A stretch of 64,000 nt of DNA from Anaerolineae bacterium. Its GTDB lineage: Bacteria; Chloroflexota; Anaerolineae; Anaerolineales; Villigracilaceae. Every line of letters starts with the position of its first letter. Position 1 is the first letter of the stretch. The notes below the pieces were generated by a model, which was not told where the DNA came from, did no database searches, and was given only the letters and a program-made list of their open reading frames with translations. The translations under genes were made by a program, and so were the position numbers. Of this stretch, positions 16,468-25,234 are shown piece by piece. Location: assembly GCA_003130845.1 (NCBI GenBank), contig QEXW01000099.1, forward strand, positions 1-64,000, given 5' to 3'.

Positions 16468-17856
16468 ATGGAAGCCAACGAGATTTTGCAAAAAGCCGCT
16501 CAGTTGCGCAGCGGGCTTTCGACCAGTTTCCGAGATGAAATTGTCAAATCGCTCTACACTGAAGCCGAAACAATTGCCAGGCGCGCTGTCAAAAGCGCTG
16601 CCGACCGAAAGTACGATTTTGACCAAAAGATTGACCGCCTGGTCACTTCGCCGGTGTTCGGTTTGCCGATTATGTTGGCCTTATTGGCTGTTGTCATCTG
16701 GTTGACCGTCTCTGGCGCGAATGTCGTCTCCGATGCGATTGCATCTCTTCTTTTCTGGGTGGGCGACCAAGGTCGGGCGTTGTTTCATGCCCTGCACATA
16801 CCCTGGTGGATAACCGGCTTCTTGTGGGATGGTGTGTATCGAGGCCTAGCCTGGGTGGTTTCGGTGATGCTCCCGCCGATGATGATTTTCTTTCCGGCCT
16901 TCACCATTCTGGAGGACCTGGGTTACCTACCGCGCGTGGCCTTCAACCTAGATTGGCTGTATCGAAAAAGCGGCGCGCACGGCAAGCAAGCCTTAACGAT
17001 GGCGATGGGCTTTGGATGCAACGCCGCCGGGGTGGTTTCAACACGCATCATCGATTCTCCTCGCGAACGGCTCATCGCCATCTTGACCAATAATTTTGTC
17101 CCATGCAATGGGCGCTTTCCAACCCTGATTATGCTTTCCACAGTCTTTGTTGCAGCCGGGTTCAGCGGGTTCACAGCCTCTGTCATCGCCGCTGCCAGCG
17201 TAGTTGTGGTCGTGATGATTGGGATTGCTTTTACTTTGCTCATGTCTTGGCTCTTGACCAAAACCATGCTAAAAGGCGAAGCCTCTGCGTTTACGCTTGA
17301 ACTGCCCCCCTATCGTGTTCCAAATGTTTGGAGAATCCTATACACCTCGCTGATTGACCGCACCTTGTTTGTCTTGTGGCGCGCCATGCAAACTGCCGCC
17401 CCCGCTGGCGCGATTATTTGGATACTGGCAAATGTACCGGTGGGCAATTCTAACTTAGCGCAGAGCATCGCAGATTGGCTCAACCCATTTGGTTTGCTGC
17501 TTGGCCTAGATGGTGTCATCCTGTTGGCTTACATCATCGCCATTCCGGCCAATGAAATTGTGGTTCCCACGATGATGATGGTATATACCGGCGCAAGCAT
17601 GATGATTGAGGGGCCCTCCGGCAATCAAGAAATATTCAACCTCTTGGTGCATGGTCATGGCTGGACCATGTTGACCGCCATCAACCTGATGTTGTTTGCG
17701 CTGTTGCATAACCCCTGCGCAACCACAATTATCACCATTTACAAGGAAACAAAGTCTTATAAGTGGACCATTCTGAGCGTTGTCATCACCTTAGGCACGG
17801 CCATCTTGGTGACTTTCCTGACCGCAACGGTAGCAAGACTGTTAGGTTGGGGGTAA
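16468..17856 (+). CDS. feoB: FeoB C-terminal membrane subunit (nucleoside-recognition/gate domains)
   Basis: 462 residues. A ~60-residue soluble helical start leads into about 8-10 transmembrane segments with two gate domains. The first gate contains MGFGCNAAGV and, further on, FVPCNGRFPT; classical FeoB has GCNVPAI and a Ser-Cys version of the second motif, so this is the variant subtype. The ATG has GAAGGGAGACAATAAAC upstream, a real translation signal, which argues that the split from the GTPase is natural and not a sequencing frameshift. It most likely forms the pore and works with the GTPase encoded just upstream. Fe2+ is the expected substrate; another divalent metal is possible. Confidence 0.88.
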   Translation: MEANEILQKAAQLRSGLSTSFRDEIVKSLYTEAETIARRAVKSAADRKYDFDQKIDRLVTSPVFGLPIMLALLAVVIWLTVSGANVVSDAIASLLFWVGDQGRALFHALHIPWWITGFLWDGVYRGLAWVVSVMLPPMMIFFPAFTILEDLGYLPRVAFNLDWLYRKSGAHGKQALTMAMGFGCNAAGVVSTRIIDSPRERLIAILTNNFVPCNGRFPTLIMLSTVFVAAGFSGFTASVIAAASVVVVVMIGIAFTLLMSWLLTKTMLKGEASAFTLELPPYRVPNVWRILYTSLIDRTLFVLWRAMQTAAPAGAIIWILANVPVGNSNLAQSIADWLNPFGLLLGLDGVILLAYIIAIPANEIVVPTMMMVYTGASMMIEGPSGNQEIFNLLVHGHGWTMLTAINLMLFALLHNPCATTIITIYKETKSYKWTILSVVITLGTAILVTFLTATVARLLGWG

Positions 17857-17906
17857 CGCTCGCAGGGTCTATCGGTGTTGGAACAAAAAACAACCCAAAT
17901 AGCAAA

Positions 17907-17943
17907 ATAGCCCCAGGGCGCATCTGGGGCTATCTTTGTTTCT
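17907..17943. terminator. Bidirectional terminator between feoB and korC
   Basis: A perfect 10-bp stem ATAGCCCCAG / CTGGGGCTAT (17907-17916 and 17924-17933), 7-nt loop. T-rich tracts follow on both strands, so it can end the converging feo and kor operons. Confidence 0.85.
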
Positions 17944-17957
17944 TTGCTAAAGAAGCG

Positions 17958-18506
17958 CTATACGCGTTTTTTTATATCCGCCACGATGGCAAATCCGGCC
18001 TCTAGCGCCTTGCGATTCATTTCTTCTGTGCCTTTCGGAGCGCGGGCCATCACGGCTTGTTCGATGGCTTGCCGGGAGACTACCTGCGTCAAACCCACCA
18101 AGGCGCCCAGGGCAACCGTGTTGGCGGTGATGCTCTTGCCGGTTGTCTCTTGTGCCAAGCGGGTGACCGGGATTTGGATAGCTTCCACTTCGGGGTCCAC
18201 CGTCACACGGTCTTCATCAACAATCAGCAACCCCCCAGGGCGTACACTGCCGGCAAATTTTTTGTAGGCTTCTTGGCTCAGCGCCACCACCACATCCGGT
18301 TGCAACACTTCCGGGTGGTCAATTTCGCCATCGGAAATGACCACTTCAGAACGGCTCGCACCGCCGCGCGCTTCGGGGCCGTAACTCTGCGTTTGGGTGG
18401 CTTGTTTGCCATCGTACACCGCTGCGGCTTCGGCCAAGATGATGCCGGCCAGAATCATGCCTTGCCCACCCTCTCCTGCCAACCGAATTTCCGTGCGTTT
18501 CTCCAT
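17958..18506 (-). CDS. korC: 2-oxoacid:ferredoxin oxidoreductase, gamma subunit
   Basis: 182 residues. The gamma subunit of the KorABCD-type enzyme, which oxidises 2-oxoglutarate (or another 2-oxoacid) and CoA to the acyl-CoA and CO2 with ferredoxin as electron acceptor. The N-terminal RLAGEGGQGMILAG and the following QTQSYGPEARGGAS are hallmark gamma-subunit segments. It is the last gene of the operon korD-korA-korB-korC, 3 bp after korB. The order fits 2-oxoglutarate oxidoreductases, but the 2-oxoacid specificity cannot be read from sequence alone. Confidence 0.9.
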   Translation of the reverse strand: MEKRTEIRLAGEGGQGMILAGIILAEAAAVYDGKQATQTQSYGPEARGGASRSEVVISDGEIDHPEVLQPDVVVALSQEAYKKFAGSVRPGGLLIVDEDRVTVDPEVEAIQIPVTRLAQETTGKSITANTVALGALVGLTQVVSRQAIEQAVMARAPKGTEEMNRKALEAGFAIVADIKKRV

Positions 18507-18509
18507 TTT

Positions 18510-19439
18510 TCAATACCTCCCGACATTGCGCAAACGAATTTCTTCCTGATGCGTTTGTTGTTGTACCAACAAATCGTAGATGGCGGTATATTCTGGGCGC
18601 TTCTTACGGTGCAATACGCCGCGCACGATTTTGGTATTGGCTTGTTGTTCTTCCAACGTGAGTTTATCAAACGTGGCTTTAGGAATGCTGTTGTCTTTCA
18701 GGGAGCGCATCATTTCAGCAGCAGTGCCAAGCTTGTTAATGCGTCCATACGTGGTATGACAATAACTGACTGCTTCTACCAAACTAAAGCCTTCGTTGGA
18801 AATCGCTTCAGAGAGATATTTATCGAGTTCCAAGGCATGGAAGGCTGTGCTGCGAGCCACATACGAGGCGCCGGCGGCAATCGCCAGGTCACAAATGGGG
18901 AAGGGCGGTTCAACGTTGCCATACGGTGCAGTGGTCGCGCGCATCCCAACCGGAGTGGTGGGACTATACTGCCCACCGGTCATGCCATAAATGGAGTTGT
19001 TCACCACCAGGGCGGTGATGCCAATGTTGCGGCGAGCAGCGTGAATGAAGTGATTGCCACCAATAGCCAGAGCATCGCCATCACCCATAATCGCAATCAC
19101 CTTCATATCGGGACGGGCAATTTTTAGACCGGTGGCAAAGGCCAAGGCGCGGCCATGGGTGGTGTGCAGTGTGTTGAAATCCATGTAAACCGGCATACGC
19201 GCCGTACAGCCAATGCCTGCCACTAACGCCACTTGGTCTTTTTCCAGCCCAAGATGGTCAATAGCGCGAATCAGCGCACCCATGATGACACCTAACCCAC
19301 AACCAGAACACCAGATGGTGGGAAATTTCTTATTTTTGCGTAAATGCTGAAGGGTTTCACTGGCCTCGAACCAGTCTTCGCGCGGAATTTGGGCTTCTTG
19401 CTTGGTAAGCGAATGTGCTTCGAGAATATGCTCTGCCAT
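18510..19439 (-). CDS. korB: 2-oxoacid:ferredoxin oxidoreductase, beta (TPP) subunit
   Basis: 309 residues. It holds the thiamine diphosphate. The TPP/Mg motif is GDGDALAIGGNHFIHAARRN, and NNSIYGMTGGQYSP is the substrate/TPP contact typical of beta subunits. CSGCGLGV near residue 43 supplies conserved cysteines. This subunit decarboxylates the 2-oxoacid and passes electrons on to the FeS protein. It is separated by 2 bp from korA upstream and 3 bp from korC downstream. Confidence 0.92.
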   Translation of the reverse strand: MAEHILEAHSLTKQEAQIPREDWFEASETLQHLRKNKKFPTIWCSGCGLGVIMGALIRAIDHLGLEKDQVALVAGIGCTARMPVYMDFNTLHTTHGRALAFATGLKIARPDMKVIAIMGDGDALAIGGNHFIHAARRNIGITALVVNNSIYGMTGGQYSPTTPVGMRATTAPYGNVEPPFPICDLAIAAGASYVARSTAFHALELDKYLSEAISNEGFSLVEAVSYCHTTYGRINKLGTAAEMMRSLKDNSIPKATFDKLTLEEQQANTKIVRGVLHRKKRPEYTAIYDLLVQQQTHQEEIRLRNVGRY

Positions 19440-19441
19440 TT

Positions 19442-20554
19442 TTACATCTCCATCGCCGCAACAATCATATCAGGCGTAATCATTTCACCGTTGGCACGGG
19501 TGACGCGCTTCACTTTTCGGCGTCCAACCACGCGTTCTACCTCTAAAGCCAACTGTCCTAAATTCATTTCCGGTACAATAATGCGCTCAACCGAATCGGC
19601 CAATTCTTCAACCGCTTTTTCTGGGAATGGCCAAATGGTGTAAGCCGTAAACAGGTTCACTTTTTGGCCGCTTTCACGCAGTTGTTTGACGGCGTGCCGC
19701 GCCGTGCGGGCAGTGGCGCCATAACTCAGCACCGCCACGCGCGCACCGGGTTGATAATCGGCTTGGTAGAGCAGAATATCGTCCGCATGGCGTTCTAATT
19801 TGCCGTTGACACGCTCTAGCCAAGGTTCAACTTCATCCAGCCGTTGAGTGGGAAAGCCCACCTCGTCATGAAACAAGCCTGTGATGTGGTAGCGATATCC
19901 GCGCCCAAAAGCAGCCATAGCAGGAACATCGGTGCGATTGCTATACGGTTTGTAGGTTTCGGGCGGTTCGGTCACAACCTGTTCGTATCGTTCTATCGTA
20001 CTAAAATCAGGCAACTCAATCGGTTCGCGCATGTGACCAATAATTTCATCCGTCAGCAAAATGACAGGGGTGCGATATTTTTCCGATAAATTGAAAGCGG
20101 TCACGGTCAGGCTAAAGGCTTGCGAAACCGAAATCGGGCTGAGAACGATAATCGGATGGTCACCATGTGTACCCCAACGCGCTTGCATCACATCCCCTTG
20201 AGAAGCAGCAGTTGGCTGACCGGTCGAGGGGCCCAGGCGCTGAACATTGACAACCACACACGGGATTTCAGCCATAGCAGCGTAGCCAAGGTTTTCTTGC
20301 ATGAGCGAAAAGCCCGGGCCACTGGTCGCTGTCATGGATTTTAGACCGCCGACACGAGCGCCGATGATGGCAGCCATACTGGCGATTTCATCTTCCATCT
20401 GGATAAATTTACCGCCCACTTTAGGCAATTCACGCGCCATCACTTCGGCCACTTCGGTGGAGGGAGTAATAGGATAACCGGCATAGAAGCGGCAACCGGC
20501 GGCAAGTGCGCCCAGGGCAATCGCTTCGTTGCCTTGCATAAGTTTGACGGACAA
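19442..20554 (-). CDS. korA: 2-oxoacid:ferredoxin oxidoreductase, alpha subunit
   Basis: 370 residues from a TTG that begins MSVKLMQGNEAIALG, the normal alpha-subunit start. A very strong AAGGAGG lies 5 nt upstream of this TTG; a longer frame is open but would overlap korD. It contains the pyrimidine-binding part of the TPP site (GYPITPSTEVAEVMA), QMEDEIASMAAIIGA and TSGPGFSLMQENLG. The C-terminal domain contributes to CoA binding. It lies between korD and korB in a compact operon. Confidence 0.92.
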   Translation of the reverse strand: MSVKLMQGNEAIALGALAAGCRFYAGYPITPSTEVAEVMARELPKVGGKFIQMEDEIASMAAIIGARVGGLKSMTATSGPGFSLMQENLGYAAMAEIPCVVVNVQRLGPSTGQPTAASQGDVMQARWGTHGDHPIIVLSPISVSQAFSLTVTAFNLSEKYRTPVILLTDEIIGHMREPIELPDFSTIERYEQVVTEPPETYKPYSNRTDVPAMAAFGRGYRYHITGLFHDEVGFPTQRLDEVEPWLERVNGKLERHADDILLYQADYQPGARVAVLSYGATARTARHAVKQLRESGQKVNLFTAYTIWPFPEKAVEELADSVERIIVPEMNLGQLALEVERVVGRRKVKRVTRANGEMITPDMIVAAMEM

Positions 20555-20592
20555 AGCAACCTCCTTATTGCACAATATGCTACAGATTAGTT

Positions 20593-20838
20593 CTAGGCCA
20601 ATTTGCGCACCACAATCGCCAGGTCGGGGCAATGGGTATCACAAAAATGGCAAGCGGTGCAGTTTTCCGGCACAGCCACAATCGGATGGCGACCGCTGGG
20701 GTGCATAGCCAACACATTGGTAGGACAAAACTCGACGCAAATGGTGCAACCCTTGCACCAGGTGGCATAAATGACAACTTCGCCGCGCGGCGCTTTGCGG
20801 GCAGGGGCTTGCGTGGGAGCAGGTACAGCCTCGGTCAT
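20593..20838 (-). CDS. korD: Ferredoxin-type delta subunit of the 2-oxoacid oxidoreductase
   Basis: 81 residues. Two 4Fe-4S motifs are complete: CKGCTICVEFCP and CTACHFCDTHCP. As the first gene of the kor operon it supplies the clusters that carry electrons to ferredoxin. The N-terminal 20 residues are Pro/Ala-rich. AAAGGATTGCA precedes the ATG. Alternative: an unattached ferredoxin, but the operon position makes a subunit more likely. Confidence 0.9.
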   Translation of the reverse strand: MTEAVPAPTQAPARKAPRGEVVIYATWCKGCTICVEFCPTNVLAMHPSGRHPIVAVPENCTACHFCDTHCPDLAIVVRKLA

Positions 20839-20960
20839 TGCAATCCTTTCTAGTCGAATTGATTGATATGATAAATCTGATTAATTTGATTTTAGAGTAT
20901 ATGGAATGGAATTGGAATAGATGAATATCCCTGTTTTTTACGTCACATATCACAAAACAG

Positions 20961-20988
20961 AAGCCGGATGACGGTGGTCATCCGGCTT
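20961..20988 (-). terminator. Intrinsic terminator after the small exported protein gene
   Basis: A 12-bp perfect stem AAGCCGGATGAC / GTCATCCGGCTT with a GGTG loop (20973-20976), followed in minus-strand sense by CTGTTTTG. It lies 24 bp past the stop at 21012 and ends that transcript before the kor promoter region. Confidence 0.8.
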
Positions 20989-21011
20989 AATTGGCCTGAA
21001 CACACTTGGCT

Positions 21012-21521
21012 TTATGGATTGGGCTGCGCAGGCTGCAAATGCCAACGCCCATGATGTCCATGCTGATAGCCAGTTCCGTCCAGCGGTCGTGTGCCATCAT
21101 GGGGGCAATCAGCGCTCCAGCCGCGCGCCTGCATTCGGGCAAGCATGGCCTCGGCCTGTGCCTGGGTTAGCACGCCAGCCGCAACTGCTTTTTCCAGAGC
21201 AGACTTGTGAACGGCTTCCAACAACGTGGGGATATCCGCTTCGGGCGTGCCAGCCGCAAGAGCAATTTCATAGAGGGTCTTACCCGCAGCCAGCTGCTCT
21301 TCCACTTGCGCTTCGGTCAAACCAAGTTTTTCGGCTAGGGCTTTTTCAACGTAATCGTGCAACCATCCATAGCCGCCATGGCCACGCCCCGCGCCCCACC
21401 CCATCAAGGAAGCAGGTCGTGATTGGGCTGAGACAACTTGAACCTGGGCAAAGGCAAAGCCTGCTCCAAAAATGACAACGGCCAACGCCAACATGGCAAC
21501 AACAAGTAATACTTTTTTCAT
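21012..21521 (-). CDS. Small exported protein with His/Gly-rich tail
   Basis: 169 residues from an ATG preceded by AAAAGGAGAATACCC. Residues 1-26 form a Sec signal peptide (KKVLLVVAMLALAVVIFGA, cleavage near AFA-QV). A Gly/Trp/His segment follows, then a helical region with two EA-type repeats (LAEKLGLTEAQVEEQLAAGK and ALEKAVAAGVLTQAQAEAML). The C-terminus carries the His-rich GYQHGHHGRWH and could bind metal. Proteins of this build are common in Anaerolineae and Firmicutes (DUF2680-like) and have no proven role. It stands alone between its own promoter and terminator. Confidence 0.7.
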   Translation of the reverse strand: MKKVLLVVAMLALAVVIFGAGFAFAQVQVVSAQSRPASLMGWGAGRGHGGYGWLHDYVEKALAEKLGLTEAQVEEQLAAGKTLYEIALAAGTPEADIPTLLEAVHKSALEKAVAAGVLTQAQAEAMLARMQARGWSADCPHDGTRPLDGTGYQHGHHGRWHLQPAQPNP

Positions 21522-21589
21522 GGGTATTCTCCTTTTAGGTTTTACCGCACTCACCGTTTCCGATGATTGCACCCTAAGGATACTGCGCG

Positions 21590-21618
21590 ACTGTAAAGAT
21601 TTCATGAAAAAACTACAA
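21590..21618 (-). promoter_or_regulatory. Possible promoter of the small exported protein gene
   Basis: On the minus strand TTGTAG (21618-21613), a 17-bp spacer and TACAGT (21595-21590). It lies in the gap after uvrB, about 70 bp upstream of the start codon. Confidence 0.4.
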
Positions 21619-21627
21619 AGGTTTGGT

Positions 21628-23688
21628 TCAGTTTTCGCCGGCCAACAGTTTAATGCGCTCCCAAGGTTTGAGTTTTTCATCATCGGCCAGCAAAGCCTTC
21701 AACTCGAACAATTCATCCCGCAGGGCAGCGGCGCGCTCAAATTCAAGATTCTTGGCAGCCTCTTTCATCTGCTTTTCCATTTCGGCAATCAGGCGCTTCA
21801 ATTCACCCTGCGAGGCGACTTCAGCCGTCTTGCGGACGCGATATTGCCCCTTCTCTTCGCCAACCGCCAAGGCACGCTCCCGTCCTTCTGTAGAAAGTGC
21901 ATCGGTCAAATCGCGAATGGCTTTATGAATGCTAACGGGGACAATGCCATGCTCGTGGTTGTACTGCATCTGCTTGGCGCGACGGCGATTGGTCTCGGTG
22001 ATGGCAGCGTTCATCGAATCGGTGATACGGTCGGCGTACATAATGACCTGACCGTTGACATGCCGGGCCGCACGACCAATCGTTTGGATAAGCGCTGTGC
22101 TGGAACGTAAAAAGCCCTCTTTATCGGCATCCAAAATGGCCACCAGCGAAACTTCTGGCAGGTCCAGGCCTTCGCGCAACAAGTTAATCCCTACCACCAC
22201 GTCAAATACACCCAAGCGCAGGTCACGCAAAATGCCTACGCGTTCGAGCGTATCAATTTCAGAATGCAAGTAGTGAACTTTGATGCCAAGCTCGTGCAGG
22301 TATTCAGATAAATCCTCCGCCATACGCTTGGTGAGGGTCGTGACCAGAGCGCGTTCTCCGCGTTGTACGCGCGCACGAATTTCAGCCACCAAGTCGTCCA
22401 CTTGGCCTTTGGTAGGACGAACCATCACTTCGGGGTCTACCAAACCGGTGGGGCGAATAATCTGTTCCGCCACATTTTCAGCCCGCTCCAGTTCATACGG
22501 TCCGGGCGTGGCAGATGTGTAAATGGTGTAGCCCATGCGCTGCTCAAACTCTTCAAACTTGAGGGGACGGTTATCCAGCGCGGAGGGCAAACGAAAGCCA
22601 TATTCCACCAGAACTTCTTTGCGAACGCGGTCACCGTTATACATGCCGCGAATTTGTGGCACGGTCATGTGGCTTTCGTCCAAAATCAGCAGGTACTCGG
22701 ATGGCAAAAAATCAATCAATGTCCAGGGCGGCGTGCCGGCAGCACGACGGTCGAGATGCCGTGAATAGTTTTCGATGCCAGAACAATACCCCACCTCCTT
22801 GAGCATTTCCAGGTCATACCGCGTGCGCTGTTCGATACGCTGGGCCTCGAGCAGTTTGCCCTGCTCGTTAAAGAGCCGAACTCGCTCTGCTAGTTCGGCC
22901 TCGATGTCGGCAATTGCTTCTTTAAGCTTTTCTTCAGCAGTGATGTAATGTTTGGCAGGATAGATATCCACTTCGTTCAATTCACCATGAATTTCACCGG
23001 TCAGCGGCGTAAATTCCGTGATGCGCTCGACTTCATCACCAAAAAAAGCGATGCGATAGCCACGCTGTTCGGAGTAAGCCGGAATGATTTCCAACGTATC
23101 GCCGCGCACACGAAACGTCCCGGCGCGCAATTCCAAGTCGTTGCGCTGATATTGTCCATCAATCAACATGCGCAGCAAGGCATTGCGACGGTAGAGTTCC
23201 CCTACCTTGAGATGCACCGAGCCGCGCAAAAACTCTTCCGGCGAGCCCAGGCCATAAATGCAAGACACAGAAGCGACAATGATGACATCTTTGCGCGAGA
23301 CGAGAGCGGTCGTCGCTGCCAGGCGCAAACGCTCAATTTCCTCGTTGATTTGGGTCTCTTTCTCAATGTATAAATCATGGCGCGGGACGTAGGCTTCAGG
23401 CTGGTAATAATCGTAATACGAAACGAAGTATTCCACCGCGTTGTTTGGAAAAAACTCCTTAAACTCGGCATACAATTGCGCCGCTAAGGTTTTATTGTGT
23501 GCCATAATCAGCGCAGGCATTTGCAACTGCTGGATGACACTGGCAATGGAAAACGTTTTGCCTGTGCCGGTGGCGCCAAGCAAAACCTGATGTTTTTTAC
23601 CCGCACGCACACCCGCAACCAGCGAGGCAATCGCTTCTGGTTGGTCACCGGTGGGTTTGAAAGGGGCTTGCAGTTGAAAGGGGGGCAT
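21628..23688 (-). CDS. uvrB: Excinuclease ABC subunit B
   Basis: 686 residues, normal for UvrB. It is the damage-verifying helicase-like subunit of nucleotide excision repair, loading UvrC onto damaged DNA. Walker A is GATGTGKT, the DNA-gripping beta-hairpin region is [12 protein letters not shown], the DEAD-like box is DESH, and helicase motif VI is [11 protein letters not shown]-terminal UVR domain ([19 protein letters not shown]) is present for UvrC contact. I placed the start at the ATG with GCGGAG upstream, because the extra 21 codons upstream cover the promoter and the SOS box. Expression is probably under LexA. Confidence 0.96.
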   Translation of the reverse strand: MPPFQLQAPFKPTGDQPEAIASLVAGVRAGKKHQVLLGATGTGKTFSIASVIQQLQMPALIMAHNKTLAAQLYAEFKEFFPNNAVEYFVSYYDYYQPEAYVPRHDLYIEKETQINEEIERLRLAATTALVSRKDVIIVASVSCIYGLGSPEEFLRGSVHLKVGELYRRNALLRMLIDGQYQRNDLELRAGTFRVRGDTLEIIPAYSEQRGYRIAFFGDEVERITEFTPLTGEIHGELNEVDIYPAKHYITAEEKLKEAIADIEAELAERVRLFNEQGKLLEAQRIEQRTRYDLEMLKEVGYCSGIENYSRHLDRRAAGTPPWTLIDFLPSEYLLILDESHMTVPQIRGMYNGDRVRKEVLVEYGFRLPSALDNRPLKFEEFEQRMGYTIYTSATPGPYELERAENVAEQIIRPTGLVDPEVMVRPTKGQVDDLVAEIRARVQRGERALVTTLTKRMAEDLSEYLHELGIKVHYLHSEIDTLERVGILRDLRLGVFDVVVGINLLREGLDLPEVSLVAILDADKEGFLRSSTALIQTIGRAARHVNGQVIMYADRITDSMNAAITETNRRRAKQMQYNHEHGIVPVSIHKAIRDLTDALSTEGRERALAVGEEKGQYRVRKTAEVASQGELKRLIAEMEKQMKEAAKNLEFERAAALRDELFELKALLADDEKLKPWERIKLLAGEN

Positions 23689-23711
23689 AGCATCTCCGCT
23701 GTATTTGCAGG

Positions 23712-23730
23712 GAACAGATGTTCGATTATA
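23712..23730 (-). promoter_or_regulatory. SOS box and -10 element of uvrB
   Basis: The dyad GAACAGATGTTC (23712-23723) agrees with the Gram-positive-type LexA box CGAAC-N4-GTTCG at nearly every position. It directly follows a perfect TATAAT on the minus strand (23730-23725), so it covers the predicted transcript start. TTTGGA 16 bp upstream may be the -35. Confidence 0.75.
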
Positions 23731-23848
23731 ACGCGATTCTTTTAAATCCAAAGGTCAAAACGAAAAGATGCCATCTTGCACACCAATTTTTGGATAAGTT
23801 CAGGTAAAATTGCCCCGAATTAGGATAGAGTGTAGAAAGGTGGAGAGC

Positions 23849-25231
23849 GTGATACGTCTTGAAATCCTAGAACCTCGTTTTCAGCAACTGTATGCACAAG
23901 CCCAAAGCGAGATGAAGCGGCTAAAAGTGCCGGGGGCAGCTTTGGGCGTATATTACGCCGGAGAAGAATACACCGCCGGTTTGGGACGTACCAACATCGA
24001 GCATCCGCTGCGCGTCACACCCGATACACTTTTTCAGGTCGGTTCGATTACCAAAACCATCACCGGAACAATTTTGATGCGCCTGGTCGAGCAAGGGCAG
24101 CTGGATTTAGATACCCCTGTGCGAAAAATCTTGCCAAAATTCAAAATGTCAGACCCGTTTGTTGAAAAACACGTCAACACCCGGCATCTGCTCACGCACA
24201 CTGGCGGCTGGGTAGGCGATTACTTCGACGACTTCGGCAACGGAGACGACGCCCTGCAAAAGATGGTGAAGCGCATTCGCAAACTGCCGCAAATCACCCC
24301 GCTAGGGGGCCCTTGGTCATACTCGAACACCGGATTTAACTTGGCCGGGCGCATCATCGAAGTCCTAACCGGTAAACCCTATGAGCAAGCCGCACAAGAG
24401 CTATTATTCGAACCGCTGGGACTAGAAAAGACCTTTTTTTACCCCAACGATGCCATACTGACCCACCGCTTTGTGACAGGACACTGGAAAATCGGCAAAC
24501 GCGTAAAAATTGCCCGTCCCTGGGCGGTGGGCCGAGCAGCCAATCCAATCGGTGGTGCGCTCAGTACAGTGCGTGACCTGCTCAAATATGCCCGCTTTCA
24601 CATGGGCGATGGGACAAACGAAAAAGGAGCACCCATCTTACGACGCGAGACGCTTGAAACCATGCGCACCGAGCAAGCCGATGCTGGCGGACGCGGCAAA
24701 ATGGGGCTGACCTGGTTCATCCGCCAAGCAGGCGGTCTGACCGTGTATGGCCATGGCGGCGCCACGCGTGGACAGCAAGCCGTCTTACACTTTGTTCCGC
24801 AAGAAAACTTTGCCGTCACTCTCTTAACCAACAGTCAACAAGGAGGCATTCTCACCGATAGCATGCTGAAATGGGTCATGGAAATCTATTTCGAGACCTC
24901 CATGCCCTCACCCCAACCTATTGAAAAATCCAAAGAAGAGCTTGCAGAATATGCCGGTCGTTACGAACTGCCGCTTTCTGCCTTTGACCTGGTGATTGGA
25001 GCAGGCGTTCTCGTCAAAAAAGACATCCCTCGCGGTGGATTTCCGACCCCCCACTCCCCGCCTGCCCCCCCAGAGCCGGATGTACGCTTGGCTTTTTACG
25101 ACACCGACCGGTTGATTGGACTGGATGAACCACGCAAAGGTGCGCTGTGCGAATTTCTACGAGACGAAAGCGGGCAAGTGCGCTTTTTGCGGATTGGTGG
25201 CCGATTACACCCCAAAATTTCCGGAAATTGA
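23849..25231 (+). CDS. Serine hydrolase of the class C beta-lactamase/penicillin-binding family
   Basis: 460 residues from a GTG that has AAAGG 8 nt upstream. The SxxK motif is in GSITKTI near residue 76, the YxN motif in WSYSNTGF, and the third element is YGHGGATRG, where HGG replaces KTG as in many esterase-like members. A C-terminal ~100-residue beta domain follows. Such proteins act as esterases, D-aminopeptidases or carboxypeptidases; substrate and location cannot be fixed here. No signal peptide is seen, which argues against a periplasmic lactamase. A lipoprotein gene follows 3 bp downstream. Confidence 0.85.
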   Translation: MIRLEILEPRFQQLYAQAQSEMKRLKVPGAALGVYYAGEEYTAGLGRTNIEHPLRVTPDTLFQVGSITKTITGTILMRLVEQGQLDLDTPVRKILPKFKMSDPFVEKHVNTRHLLTHTGGWVGDYFDDFGNGDDALQKMVKRIRKLPQITPLGGPWSYSNTGFNLAGRIIEVLTGKPYEQAAQELLFEPLGLEKTFFYPNDAILTHRFVTGHWKIGKRVKIARPWAVGRAANPIGGALSTVRDLLKYARFHMGDGTNEKGAPILRRETLETMRTEQADAGGRGKMGLTWFIRQAGGLTVYGHGGATRGQQAVLHFVPQENFAVTLLTNSQQGGILTDSMLKWVMEIYFETSMPSPQPIEKSKEELAEYAGRYELPLSAFDLVIGAGVLVKKDIPRGGFPTPHSPPAPPEPDVRLAFYDTDRLIGLDEPRKGALCEFLRDESGQVRFLRIGGRLHPKISGN

Positions 25232-25234
25232 AGT

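Noticed and set aside
16440-16470. Split FeoB as a frameshift artefact
   Set aside because: The second part has its own ATG and GGGAG site, and split FeoB pairs are known, so a natural split is more likely. Raw reads could still change this.
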